Shown here: in pieces, positions 49,346-63,097 of the stretch
How the letters are laid out: every line of letters begins with the position of its first letter
How positions within the stretch are numbered: position 1 is the first letter of the stretch
From: Phalacrocorax aristotelis
Lineage: Eukaryota > Chordata > Aves > Suliformes > Phalacrocoracidae
Direction of reading: 5' to 3'
DNA length: 64,000 nt
NCBI RefSeq assembly: GCF_949628215.1
Contig: NC_134277.1
Span: forward strand, 124,483,963 to 124,547,962
Translations under genes and position numbers: made by a program
Notes under the pieces: model-generated
What the model was told of the DNA's origin: nothing
What the model saw: only the letters and a program-made list of their open reading frames with translations
Database searches by the model: none

Positions 49346-49499
49346 AACTGCTCGGACCAGGTGCGGACTCCCAGGTTTGGTTCTCAGGAGGCCAGTGGCA
49401 TGCCCAACAAGTAACTTTGAGGACATTCATCAATGTTCAGAATTTTCAAATTTAAATGAAGCACTGCACAATATATATCTCTCTGAGAGACTCTGCTAC

Positions 49500-49605
49500 A
49501 GCTGGGGGAATTCAGCTCCACAGTACTGTCTACCATGGGCAGAAGTCAGATTTCACATTTTGCTTCCTTTCCTTTGTTTCCAGCACCACATTCTGCAAAG
49601 CATCA
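49500..49605 (+). repeat. Second direct repeat pair, copy 2
   Basis: Partner of 49240-49345: GGGCAGAAGTCAGATTTCAC, ATTTTGCTTCCTTTCC, then CAGCACCACATTCTGCAAA against CATCACACTCTAAAA. It has the same orientation. The open frame that spans both copies (127 codons, 49245-49628) follows from the duplication and has no recognisable domain. Confidence 0.6.
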
Positions 49606-49639
49606 GCTTCCCAAAATTAAGTATTTGAGGTCCAGTCTG

Positions 49640-52108
49640 TTAGCATGAGGGAAAAAAATTGTGTCTGGTTTTACAAACTGATCACAGAAATATACTGAAT
49701 TTTCCTTACATATGTTACTGAGTATTTAAAATATTGGATTTTTTTTTCTGTCTTTCTCTTCCTATTCACAACCCATCTTGCCAATATTCAAACTCCAATC
49801 AGGAATTCAAGCAGCTCATGTTTTTAGTTATTAACTGTAATTTTGTCACTTCATTAATGTACAAGCAACTATTTTCTTCCTGCCTGGAATCTTTCTCATT
49901 ACTATCATAATATCTATTCTTATATGAAGACATTGTCCAAACAGAAGATAGGAGGCCAAGTTCAGAATGCAGCTGAAATAATTTCTGCCAGGTCTGAAGT
50001 CACGCTTTTGTGTCTGTATTAGGAAAACATTACTCTTTTCATTACTGTCATATGTTGCTTGTTTCAGTTCTCCATTATTCTTAGACTGTAGACTCTGATC
50101 TTATTGTCTTCTCCCCTTCATTAGCTGCCAATCATCCTATTTCATGTGGACACCAGATGGTTTTAAATGCCATAATTAGCACAACTAGTCACTGAGTACC
50201 TCAGCTAGAAGCAAAACTTCAAGTGCATTTAGCTGAAACATCTTCCTTTGTCTTTTTTTTATTGTAACAAAAACTCTGAATCTGAAGAAACATGCATTTA
50301 ATAGTCATGTACATCTTCTACAAAGCACCTTCCATATTTACAAAATCTTCCTATGCTAAGCTTTGCACTTGCTGTTGAAATAATTTTGTTAACTGCAGAA
50401 CTCGGTGGTGTGGCATGATTCATTTGTTACAAGACAGGCCAGTATGTCTCAGGAAAAGGGATGAAATCATTGTGTACGTACATGTGCCTCTGGATGTCAT
50501 TTCTTCCTAATGGCTTTTAATCGTGGTGATCAAATGTCAACCAAATATGACAGAAGGGTTGGCTTCTCGAAAGTATGACGTTCCCACAAATTTCATGAGG
50601 TAAGGCAGCTGGTTAGAGGGAGAAAAATCACCAAGAGGAAATGCTGTATCTTGAATGTATTAGTGTTTATATCACTTTATTTACCAGGCTTTGCATAGTA
50701 GATGAGCTCTAAGATTCATGGAAGGTTTCCAACAGTTAACGTAGGCATAATTTAGACACTAAAGTATGAACTGGCATGATCCTCAGAGCTTCTGAAATGA
50801 CCCATAAGCACCTGTATTTTCACTAGGTAAGTTGCTTAAGCGTGTAAGCTCTGTTTGTGCAGAGACCTAGAAGATTTCCAGTTTTTTCTGCTCAGCAGCT
50901 ACTTCATGCCTTCAGCTGGACCTTCTACTGTAAAGGGTCTAATTCACCAGACAAGCTCAGAAGTTAATATAAAATCAGGTCATGACTGTTGTCTTTGAAG
51001 GGAGCAAAAATACCTGTTTTCACACAGAATAGCACTCTCTTCCCACAATTTTTCTTCACTAGCCTTCTGATCAGAGACCTCGGTGAAGCAATTGGACTTT
51101 TCTAAACCCCAGCAAATCTAAAACTATTGTCTTGTAAAGGTTCACTCAGAAAGGGCCAGTAAGAATAAAAGAAAAGCAACATGACTATAATTAGTGATTA
51201 GGCAGCTTTTTTTGGGAAAGGGCAAACCCCATTTTCCATCCTTACTTTAAAGTCTGTTTCTGCCCTTGTATTACTCAATCATTAGCTAATATGCAGTCCC
51301 TAGCAAAAAAATATCCCTAAAAAATCCCCAGTGTATAGCTCACTGCATATTGCATGAACCTGAGAGTCGAGAGCTGTTTCAGATCTCTCAGGCAATGGCA
51401 AAACAAAAAATAAGGAATCCTACTTTCCAGGTAGAAGGGGGATGAAACACTTCAAGTCTTTCCTAAAAGTGAATTGATGTGGACCTTTATATTAAAGAGA
51501 AGGTTTACCAAAGGAGGATACAACTCCACGGAGCCCAGGTTTAGATACTTGAGCTCTATATAAGAATGATTTTAAACATTTACGACATCAAAGGGTTTTC
51601 TTGTGGCTTGTTTTCCCTACTCTACTTTCCATACACCACATAATGCATAAGTACCCTCAAGAGGACTTGAGATTTCACTGTGCAAGGTAAGTACCTAGGG
51701 ATAACAGGTGCAAGGATTATCCCTGCGATGCCTAACCCCCTTTCTAGATGCCCGGGAGATGACATATGAAAAAAAATAACCTCAATTATGTTATAAAACA
51801 GATGTGGTAGCCCAGAGGTCTGTGCTGCCTTCTCCTAAGAACGAACTACAGGATCAAGCAGTGACTCTATTTAAAGGATCTTCTCCTAAAAAGACCTGGT
51901 AAATTTGTCCTAAGTTCTAAGCATTTCTCAAAGTTAGTTTTACATTTTGGACCATAATTTAGGCTTGGTGAGGTGGACTGGCATGCTGTTGCAAGGTTGC
52001 CAAATGACTTAAAACTAGAATGCAGGTTAGTGAGAAAGCCCTAATGAACAGGGAGCAGGGAGTGTTTTTCGTTTAATTTGGAATATCAAACAACTGTAAC
52101 ATTAGAAG
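49640..52108. other. Non-coding AT-rich stretch
   Basis: No gene supported. No open frame of 60 or more codons is present over about 2.7 kb (49.63-52.36 kb), the longest such gap in the window. No repeat was recognised. Confidence 0.55.
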
Positions 52109-52109
52109 A

Positions 52110-52262
52110 TCTTAGAATCATGGAATCATTAAGGTTGGAAAAGGCCTCTAACATCAAGTCCAACTGCCAACCCAACACCACCATGCCTCCTAAACTGTGT
52201 CCCAAAGTGCCATGTCTACATGTTTTTGAACACCTCCAGAGACGGTGACTCCACCTCCTCTC
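52110..52262 (-). mobile_element. CR1 3'-end fragment
   Basis: The + strand reads AGAATCATGGAATCATTAAGG, then TTGGAAAAGGCCTCTAACATC, CCAACACCACCATGCCTCCT and GAACACCTCCAGAGACGGTG. This is the reverse complement of the 3' UTR of a CR1 subfamily distinct from the other copies here (the CCAACACCACCATG type). Only about 150 bases survive. No coding part remains. Confidence 0.88.
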
Positions 52263-52264
52263 TC

Positions 52265-55200
52265 ATATAAAGCAGAGCATGGATATAAATGCACACAGAA
52301 ATAGGATTATATACTTCTTTAGGATCAATGTCTTCATTCACCAACAGATGCCCTTATGAGTTTTTAGGTTTTTAACTCTGTTGAAAAAACACCTCGCAAT
52401 TCAGCCTGGCCACATATCCATCTGAGAAAAAAAAAGGTCAATTTTTTAAGACCCTGAGCTTCTGTTCCAACCTTAAAGAACAGCATTTGAGAATGGCTGC
52501 AAGCTTTTAACACTGTTGAGAACACAGTGTACCAAATACTAGACTCAGAGTAGAGGGCTTGGTTTTCTAGTTTTGTTCCCAGAATCGTCTTCATAATGGG
52601 TTTGCATAACACCAAAAATACACTAATCCACTTACAAGTTTTCAGGGAATGTAAGCAAAACCTGGAATGCCCCCAACCCCAGTTGACAGTTGGCAGCAGC
52701 CTCTCCAGCACAGCACTTGAACTGCCCCAGATCCAGTTCTGCAGGGCCATTACCAGCTGGGTTTTCACAACTGAATATAACTCCTGAAAATCCCCGAGTC
52801 TGAGTTGCCCTGTTCAAAGACCACAGAAGCAAATAATGATTCTCACAGAGCTTCAAGCAAAAATGCACTTTGCTTTTCCAAAAGGCCTTCCAGGAGAGAA
52901 ATATGAAATGTTTTTACAGTTGGACTTTCAAGATATGTTTCCCTTAGAAAGAAAGCAGTGAAAAGATTCCCATTTCTTATTACATATCCACAGCTTTCAA
53001 CAAATCTTATATAGTCTATAATCTTCTGATGACTTTAATGACTGAGCAAGAAGAAATCACACCATAGAACAAACAACTAAAGTAATACATACACACAGAA
53101 GCTGCAAGTCTTTAATGAAATGTTACTACAGTCTTAACAATACTAAAAAAATCAGAGTGAAAACAACAAAAATACACGAATCTGTATATTGTATCACAAT
53201 AGTTACAAATTACCCATAACAAGTTCTTTGCCATGTTTCTGCTTATTACCTTGCTCCTGTCTTTAGCAAGACTTTTTATAATTTTCATACACTGTGTTTT
53301 ACACTCCCACTCCATTTTGCATGCACAGCATGCCTACATCCATCCAGAAGCCCCTCCACAAGCCCTGCATTCTCCTCACTGGTGAAGTCACTCTGTTGAA
53401 GAAACTCTTGAGTTTCTCCTGTAATGTAAAGGAAAGTGTTCCATGTTGTCCCATTTCAGGAGGGTCTTGGGTGTCTTGTGCACTGCTTGTTTTTAGAAAT
53501 TCAGTAGAATATTCCTTGTTTCAAAATCTTGTTCTTCCACCTCACCATTGTACTTCTGTTTTACAGCTATTTTTAACTGGAGGAAGGATCAAGCCTACTT
53601 CTGTATTTGATGACAGAGCGTTTTAGATTATACTGGAAAAATGTGCATATATGTCTATAAATGCAGATAATCAGGATTGCCAAGCCATCTGCTGTATTTA
53701 CATTTTTATACCAGAGATGTGCTTGGAAAATGAAGAGGTACTTGGAAAAGGTGATCAACAAGGAGTCTGATCTAAAACCCACTAACCTATGGGAAGATTC
53801 CCATTGATTTTAAAGAGTTTTGAAATAAATTCTTTCATATGTTCAGTCAGTTGTTAAAATATTTCCTGAGGAAATTACCATTTTAGTATTACAGAAACTT
53901 AAAATCCCACCATATAAAGTAAGCTACAATGCATAAATCACTTTTAAAAAACTTCAGAAAGTTTACTCAGCAGGAGAAAGGCTAGGAAAGATGAAAAAGA
54001 ACAAATCTGTGCTTGCAAATTCATGCTTCTTTGAAGGATGATGATAAAAATTAAACAGAAGCAAGTAAATTATGGCAAAGTAAGGTAGAAATTGAATTAA
54101 TTTGAATTTAATTGAATTAATGTAAGGATGCTGCTAAAAATCAGTAAAGAAGCCCACACCCCCAAACCCTACCATAGTCATAACACAATATGGAGAGACA
54201 TGAGAAATCAACAAGTCAACTGATCATCAGGATCTTTAAGAATTTGATAACCAAGAGACATGACAGATGGCTGAATAGCAAACATGCAGACATCCTGGTT
54301 CTTATGTAGAGGAAAGCTTTTTCCAAATTCTCTCAAAATGTAGTTGCTTAATTTGCTGAATTACTTTACCTCCTGCATTTGGGAAATTCAGAGCAAAGAA
54401 GCAAGGAAAGTTTGCCAATTTCAGAGCATTCAGATATTTTCAAACAACAAGACCCAGAAGCTCAAAGGGGTTTTATTTCAGCTCTGCAGATGGAGAAACT
54501 GCAGAACAGATGGATTGAGAAGGCCTCTTGTACACTGAGAAACTCCCCTTCAATTGAGTCAGCAGTGAACAAGATTTGGTGAAAACAAGATTGCACAGCA
54601 GTGCTAACTACTGGAGTTAGAAATAGGAAGTAACAGCTCCCTCAACCTCACACTTCAGATGTCAGGTCAAGAAAAACTCTTTTTTTGAAATAAGAATCTG
54701 ATAGCTTTTCAGAACCCATTCTCTGCTGATCATTGCATGAGGTTTTATACCCCAGAACAAACCCGCAAATCTGTTGTATCTTAAAACTAATAATTTTCTG
54801 ATTTGCCTTTGTAATAGAAACATGAGATGAGCCCAATTTTTGAAAAAGGAGGTCTAATGAATTGCACTTTACTTTGGGTGACTTCAGAGTTTTATATGTA
54901 AGAAAAAGGCAGATTTTGAGGTTTTCGGGGGGATACCTGATGATGCTAGCATCTTTAGAAGGACTTCCACAGGCCTGCCACAGCCTTTCTCTGCTGCTCA
55001 AACCTGTTGTATTTTCTGTGATTTTGGTCTTTTCCACAACAGTGTCTGGAATAAAGCAATCTATATGCGTAGATCCAAGAGGCTTAACTGAAGGCACACA
55101 ACTGGGTTGCCTCAGGCTCCCCATACAGCTAACACTGTGGGATGTGCCTAGAGCTAAGCAGAGGGTATCTAGACCTCAATAAGGAAAACATTGCCGACAT

Positions 55201-56610
55201 GACTATGCTGCATTTCAGTTCCTGAGAGGAGTGTGCTTTCTAAGATAGTATCACTGTTGTCACACCTCTGCTTCACCTCACAGAGGCATCACAGAGCTCT
55301 CAGGCTTGTAAAGATGCATCTGGCAACCAACCTGCCAGATGTCTCCAGAAGCAAATCTCCCCTCTGCTCCAGCTGCTAAAGAGTGCAGAGGCCACAGGTG
55401 AGAATCCCACATGAAATCCAAGCAGAATGTCCCTGAAAGACATACGTTGTGAACATTGGGTTCTCAGCACCAGCTGTTTCACTTTATAAATCCAGCCATA
55501 CTGAGCCACTCTATTTGCTAATGCAGACATAGCTAACTCTAGAACCAGATGTGAAAGAATTTCTTCTCTCATATTAAAAGAAAACTTATGATCCTGAAAA
55601 ATCTATCAGAAATTATTAAAATTATTAATCATCTATTCTATTTAGATCCTTTAAAATATTTCCACTCAGTTTTTATTTATATTTGAAATTACCTAACTAA
55701 AATGTTTCATCTTGAGTTTGGTTGAGGATGTTTCTGTGGGAGGGTTTGGTGTTTTTTCTATATGTGAGAAATAGCGAGTGAGACTCAGCTCATTTATTTT
55801 TAACGACATAAAAGATATATAGCTTTCAGAAACACATGCTTGAGGTGGTGATTTATCCAGCTGTTCTGAGACACTGGCTGTAGGATAGGATAGATTACCC
55901 CCTGAAGATCTACTCTGCTGGTTACTGAAGGACCCTAGAAGTGCAATTTTGATTAGAAAAGTAATATTTAAATACATACAGCTAGGAAAGGTGAACCAAG
56001 GACTATATTTTATAATTGAAAGCCATTTGAGTCTCAATTTTATTTCATTTTTTAAAAATCAGAAATCAAATATGATAATAATTTAATAACTCAAAGAGGA
56101 AGAAGTGTCAGTGAAAAAATCCTTTTCCATAAAGAGCTTTGATCTAAACTAACTGGTGTTTTGCAACAAACTCCCCATGCTTTGCTATATAAATATCTTG
56201 GACTTAAGTCTAACTTAATCAAGCCATTTGTAGCCATGCCAGATCTAGCATTAACAAAAATGTAAACTACCTGAGAAATGAATATGTCTACTACAGCAGA
56301 CAACTTTTAGTCCTTCTAGGCTCTGGCTTAACATTATAGCCAAAAGTAGATGGCATAATCTTTCTGTGTGCTCACAACTGATCATTTTTCCCCCCATGAA
56401 AAACTTATTTGCTGACTTAGTATATTGTTATTTTTTTAAATATCCATACTAAGTAAGCTTAGAAGTGAATGTCACAACCAATACAATATTTTGTCAACTC
56501 AGTATGCAGTGCTGAAGGAGTATTGCTGAGCTGCTCTGTTCCCAGAATACGTGATGGGAAATGTGATAGACAGCAGTCATGAAGCCTGTTTCCTCTAGTC
56601 CCTTCCTTCA
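52265..56610. other. Gene-free stretch with one 158-codon open frame
   Basis: No gene supported. The minus strand at 54648-55124 is open for 158 codons, the longest non-repeat frame of the window, but it has no recognisable domain, signal peptide or membrane segment and overlaps a 106-codon frame on the other strand. A 134-codon minus frame at 52364-52768 begins near the CR1 fragment and also shows nothing recognisable. Confidence 0.45.
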
Positions 56611-56617
56611 CCTTGAA

Positions 56618-56722
56618 GTCATGAGTCCAAACCCCTACATGACCCTTCTGCCCAGGCCAGCTGGGCAGTCAGCCTTGGGTCTCTCTGCCTGTGGTAGGCA
56701 GAGAGACCTGAGTGCCAAGCTG
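56618..56722. repeat. Cluster of three consecutive hairpins
   Basis: Three inverted repeats follow one another. The first has 6-bp arms GTCATG/CATGAC (56618-56643). The second has 7-bp arms TGCCCAG/CTGGGCA with a 5-base loop (56649-56667). The third has perfect 13-bp arms GGTCTCTCTGCCT/AGGCAGAGAGACC with a 5-base loop (56678-56708). The third stem can be extended by about 7 pairs (CAGCCTT with AAGCTG, one bulge; to 56722) beyond an asymmetric internal loop. Such stems could be a structured RNA, a small pre-miRNA-like hairpin, or cruciform-prone DNA. Expression is not known. Confidence 0.6.
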
Positions 56723-56729
56723 TAGAGAG

Positions 56730-59700
56730 ATGCTGAAATGAACTGAACATAGTGAAGACTTCTGAGGACCAAAATAAGACATCTGAGGATCATAGAAGAA
56801 TAAAACTGATAATATTTAGGATAAGCTTACTTGCAAGCAGTTTATATAAACAAGCTTATGCAGATGGCATTTTGAATTTATGAGGCCTGTGTAAGGACCT
56901 GCAGTTGGCACAAGTCAAGGGGCAAAATAAAGATGAAGTTCTGAGTGCATGTTACTCTGCTTGGTTCAAGGTAAAACAATAAACAGCAGAAAAAATGTGT
57001 CTACAGGAACTAAGAATGAAAGTAAGGCTGAATAAAAGAAATTCATAAAAGTCTAGAAGACTAATAGACTCTAGAAACAGACACGTGCTGATTTTCCTAC
57101 AAATCATTGCATCCACAAAGGAGGTCAAGGACTATGGAGAATGCTTTTGTATACTTCATAATAACATGACACAATGGCAATAAAGTTTGTAGTTCACATT
57201 CCTCTTAAGGGTAATGTTATTCATACTGAGGAAAAGGATGAAACCTGACAAACCGCAGTTTGCAAATATCACGGCAGGTACCAGAGATAACAAAGCATTT
57301 CCAAGGTCATCTAAAAGTATATATGAATATGCATTATATTTAGCAATTTCTGCAGAAATTATTGCTGACTTTCCACAGTCAGCTTTAAAAGACAGCTGGA
57401 CTAAACAATGCTACTCAGGAAATGTAACTGGGATCAGATAAATTCACTACAAACCTAAATACATTAATTAAACAGAATTAAATATCTGAGTGGACAGTTT
57501 CGTTCAAAATTAAAGTGACATCAATATGGTATGGTATATCACATTTTGAAAGTTAATTAAGTCAAACCAAATTAAGACTTTCTTAGTTCTAAGAAAAACA
57601 ATCCCTGTAGCTATTTACTGTAATCTGAGCAGTCTCAGTCCTCAGCGGAAACTTTACCGCTGTTGGAGGAAGAAGAGTTACTCTTAATAGTATCAGGTTA
57701 TAGTCTCTTTTGCAAGAGTTATGCCTCGTTTTTCAAGGTCATTGTGTTACTCAGTGAAATACAGTGAGTGACTTGTTATAACCCTAGAACTTTCTTCAGA
57801 GTAGTTGCTTAGCTGGTTGTTTTCCAGTCTGGATTTGGTTAATAATGATGTGTACTTAGATGTAGGAGAAGTTCACATACATAATTGTTTCATTTTGGTA
57901 CATGAGCTTGGAAAAAAATCTGTTTAAAGTATGTCCTTTTTCTTCTTATGTAAAGTGTCTTCATATTTAAATACTGTATGAATAAAATTACAACTGTTCA
58001 GAAAATTTAACTAAATTTTTTCTTCAGGCAAAGTGTGAGCTTACTTATATCCACACTATCACATGAAAAAATGTTTTTATATTACAACAGAAAACATAGA
58101 TATGCAATTGTTAAATTGAAGATCTACTTATATTTCCTCCTAGAAAAATGTACAGCATTCAGATATATTTGATTTTGGTATACAAATTTCTAATTTTTGT
58201 GAAAGTCAAATTTCCCAGGTTGCATTGTACTGTATTATGTGTGAAGAGGTACTTCAGCAGCCTAGTCACAGTAACAACAATATCATCACTGTTAGTCTCA
58301 GAGGGATCATTAGCACTTGTATTAAAGGCCTTTTACTCATGTCACTCACCTTACACACATGCAGCAACATGTACTAGCCCTAGATGTTAAACCAGTATTT
58401 GAACCACCTGGGAGTTGGAAATTTTCAGAATTATCTGGTATTCAGGTCTACCTTATCCTGAAGAGAGGAAGGCTTTCTTGCCTTGCCATACCCTCTTCTG
58501 GAGAGATCTTCGGTACAAAAACCACAAAAACATATTGCTAAACCACTTGGCTGGGAAATGTATGATCAGGTTTATTTCCCCTCATGCACAATTTTTTTCC
58601 TAAGAACTTAATTTTACTTAGACCTTGATAAATTGATGTTTTGATGTTTTCTCACCCATGGTTTCTTGGTATTAATAAAAGGAACCACATAATTTAAAAC
58701 TAAATGTTTTATTTCATCAAAGTGCCAGCTGTTCTTACATATATAATAAATTAAAGTTGCCTAGGCAATCTGCAATTGCAACTACTGCAACTACTCAAGA
58801 CACGGGAAGTTCTCCAGTACTACTGGCTCTGACAGCTTGCATTTAATCACTTTCTTCTTTAGGCATGAGTAGCAGATAGCCTTGCCTCTGTACAGTACAT
58901 TGCCCTCTCTAGAGACGGTAGCTCTGACCCTCACCTCCAGCCTGTGTACACAAGCTGGCCAAGGCTAACATTAGCCCTGTGAGCTTGGTCTCCTTATATT
59001 GCCCTTGCAGGCAAAGGAGGGAGGCATGTTCGTCCTACAGATGGTTGAGAGTCACTCTGCCTCTGTTGCCCTTTGAGGAAGCCTGAGCCAGTGAGCCCAA
59101 ACATACTGAAGTTAGCCTTTGTGAATACATCCCAGTCTCCATTCAAGCAAAGTATGATAAGCCCGTCATTCATGTCTCTCACTCCCATGGCTGACAGAGA
59201 ATGATTTTAAAGCTTTCCTTGCCAGATGAACCCCTTTCAAAAAGTCTGTTCTCAGGGGACAACTGATAAGAAAACCAACAGGGAATTTTCTTTGTATAAC
59301 CTTAAATTAGTCATTTTTTTCTGAAAACTGATAGCACAGTCAGTTCTATGCCACTCCACGTTCACCAATGCAATATTTTCAATATCAATATGTTTAAAGT
59401 AAGTCTCCTCTGATTTTTAGCCCTATGCATAACCAGAAACAAGAAAGGCAACTTGATTTCTTTCCACCTCATCTTTAATAACAGGGTAAATTCTACTCTG
59501 AAAGCATATCCAGACAATAATCATGAGAGTGACAAAATCAAACAGCTACCCAAGCAAGCTGAGAGAAGTCAAGGATCACAACTGCCTAATCAGGCAGGTG
59601 CAGATTTGAGCACTGGCTAATTTACCACACCTTGATATATACTGATTTTATCCATGAAACATCTTGGTCTTCAGTGAGGCATTGGCCTATATAGTCTATT

Positions 59701-62700
59701 ACTTTTGTGTTTGCACAGGTATAACCATTTTCAGCATGTAGTACATTGGTGTATTTAGGATTTTTTCCAGAAGTAAAAGCAGTATCCAAGTCATTTACTT
59801 TTAGAATTCTACAGTGTTCAATAGCAAAAGTAAGAGAAAATTTACTTTTTTAATAAAAGCAAGAAGATAAGTCTAGAATGAATGGCAAGTAGAAAAACAA
59901 GTACTGTGGATGTAGTCTACTCTCAGAAGAAATCCCAGTTATAAGTGGTTATGTTTGCATTTTTAATTTCCATTATCAAATTAGCATTCAGTACCTAGAG
60001 TCAAGATAAATCCCACATAATTTGAAATTAACGAGTTACAGTACTGAACTACAGCAATCTAAGATGAACGAACCTATAGTACAGAGGTTAAAATTCAATT
60101 ATTCTTAGGACATAATAAATTCAATTACATTCATATTTTATTGAAAGAAAATCACCAAAGTTCTCAAATCCTGGACAAAGACTTTAGAGCTTGAATTAGG
60201 TTGGCAGTGTTCTCACAAGTGTGAAGGTTGTTTTTTCAGTCCAGGACTTTTAAACAACAGACCAATAATTCACAGAAATTAAAGTGACATTTTGATCCTG
60301 CAAAAAACTACCAACAATATCACAAGCACAGTCAGTGATAAGCTCTACTGCCCTAAAATAAAAATATCCCTGGAGATATGACTGTGACTTTGTCTTCTGT
60401 AATATTCTTTTACACTAATTATATTGTTCTCTCATATTCCACTCCCTTTGCCTATTTAGAGGTCTCATTTTGGCTTTAGTGAGGTTTTACATTTGTCTTT
60501 GTGAGGAATAGGAACTTTATGACTAAAAAGCGTGAAAAGATTAAGAGAAACATTTCCTTCCTTATTGCCTCCATCGGACCAACATCCCAAGAATGTTGAT
60601 GGTGCGGACTATGGAAGAAACTGCCCAAGATAGGAATAGGACAATAGTCAGGGAGGACTGTAGACATCAGTAGCAAGTGTTAGCAAAAAAAATTCTTACA
60701 CCAAAATACAAATGAATATTTGAGTAAGGTATCTTTGTCAGGAGATAGAAATTATCATAGTGGATAAAAATTAAAAAGCTTTCTAGCATAGAAGCTGAAT
60801 AAAGAAATGAGTCAGTATCATTCATGATATATATAATGCAGCATAAAACACCATTTGAAAGACTGAAAAAAATCACCAGGATAACTTTCTTCCAGTGTTC
60901 TGATAAGTTATTGATAAATGTAAAATCTGGGTGGAAGGATTGAAAAAATAAACATTTATTTTATCATTGAATAGCAGCTTCTGGATGTCACTTTTGACAT
61001 GCCTCTAACATTGATAAATCTCAGAAATCCATAAAAAGCAGTACAAAAATAAGCAAGTAGGTTTAAAGTGGTTTTGAATTAGTTTTATTAATATGTCACG
61101 TATTACTTCAATTTCAGTTTCATGACTGGAGATTCATGACAGTATAGTTTTGTAGAGAAAAAAAATCAAAGATCCTGGTTTTCAATATCTGGTCTGCTGA
61201 TGAACCACAGGTTTGTGTTGAAGGTGTTTCTTAGTAACTGTTGTCTTTGCTCTGCTTAGTTGAGAAGCTGTTCTGAGTCCTTGCCAATCATCATTTGATG
61301 ATCCTTTGGTTCTTCAGTCAGGTATATTTTTTAAAAACAATCAAACAATTAAAAAGAAGGCAAGGTAGAGTAGCTTCTGTATGAGATACATGGAAACAGC
61401 TCATTGTAAATGTGAGAACTGTGTTCTGGTTTAGAAGAGTACATTTCCCATGTTTAAAAAGCATTAATCCCTATTTTCTCATGTCAAAGATCAGTAGAGG
61501 CTACAGAGCCTACAGAGATTTATATTTTAATGAAAATAAGGTCTTCATCTGCAAATATGGGTGTTACTGTTATTTTCAATTCTCTACAATATGTCTAAAC
61601 TGTATGATTTTTATCAGCTTAGCCAAATCTTTACCTCCACACTTGCATCTACCCATCTTGATCATGAGGTAAGGAATATAAGATGTGTTTTAAAGCCCTC
61701 AGTTTTAAGGAAGGTTTCTCTAACCGTGTGCAATATCTAATGGCCAGCTTCTGAAATCTTTATCTCAAAATTCTCATATACCATATGAAGGGTAAGCCAA
61801 GTGTGAGAGATGATATAAAACTAAAGAGTGAAGGTTCATAACATGCCTGCAGAAGACTTCAGGGTTACTCAAAATGTACCTACAGCCACCTCAGTGTTTG
61901 GGAAGATCAAAGGTTACACGTGGCCCATCTGAACTGTTTCATGCCCCTACAACATATGGCAGAACCTCTTCCAAAGAAGCCAAAAAATTGTATAAAATTA
62001 TGCAGTTTTGAAGCTCTATAATAAAAAAATTATGACAAACTAAGAAATTCATCAGCATTTGGAAGAATAAACACCAAAAGCACCAAAAGCACCAAGAGCC
62101 CTCAAGGAGATGTGTGTCTTACTGCATTTTAAATAAATATCAAGGTACCTGCATGATAACTGCACTGTGATTTCTTAAAAGGAATAAAATTATATTTGTT
62201 TATCTCAAACAATTAACAGAATTGCAAAAGTTGCTGTTATATTCAAACACCGTTTCAGTCCCAAGCATGAATTACAGAACAGAATTTCTGTTGTATTTCA
62301 AATGCCTTTGAACCACTGCTTGTCCTACATGGGGAATTCATGCTCCGCAGGTTTTCTGGGCAGAATTAAGGTTATGCAGATACACCCTTCACCATTTTTT
62401 ATCCCATCATATGCTACCTATATCCTCATACTCACTTCTAGTACTAATTGGGTTACTTAAAAAAATCAGGTTTTAAAATCGTCAGATCTATTTTCTAGAA
62501 ACTCACCCCCATCCCATCACTGCAGTACCTAAGTCATGGAAGATTGTCATGTGTGGAAACAGGCTTGTTCATGATCCATTCTTTGTGTCTCCAATGTTGG
62601 GTCTTGATTTGTGCTCCCAACCACTTCTCTCTGCAGCCACATACCCCGGGGCAGAGGGCTCCTCATCCAGACCTCCTCATCACAGTCAGACCTATAGCAA

Positions 62701-63060
62701 GACAGTTTCTTCAGCCAACAGGAGGTGGTACCATTACAGCTGTGAAATTACTTAAATCCTATAGACCATCTTTGCGAAGGTATCTGAAAATGCAGATATG
62801 CCTCTAGTGTTATTTTCAAAACATACTGACATCCAACTCCTTCAGGGATTCAGCTGCCTTAGCTTCTCCAAATTAATCTTTCTTGAAACTACCTCGCAAA
62901 ATCTGTCCACCTGACTTCCTTGATCTTCTAACAAATATCTGTGACAGTGTCTGTGAGTGAGCTCCAGTTTCCCAAGTCTCAGTGCAGGATATCTGCCAGA
63001 TCTTCCTTCCACTCCTGGAGCTGCTAAGAACTAGACTGTGAGCATTGTAAGGGACAAAAC
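56730..63060. other. Long gene-free AT-rich stretch
   Basis: No gene supported. Open frames stay below 90 codons and have no domains. The CACCAAAAG minisatellite is at 62072. A GC-richer patch at about 58.9-59.1 kb has no recognisable content. Confidence 0.5.
62072..62097. repeat. CACCAAAAG short tandem repeat
   Basis: Almost three copies of a nine-base unit CACCAAAAG, the last with one substitution. Confidence 0.85.
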
Positions 63061-63069
63061 ATTACCTGT

Positions 63070-63097
63070 TGTTTTTTTTGGTTTGGTTTGGTTTTTT
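63070..63097. repeat. (GGTTT)n simple repeat
   Basis: Three to four GGTTT units follow a T run and end in another T run. Confidence 0.85.
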
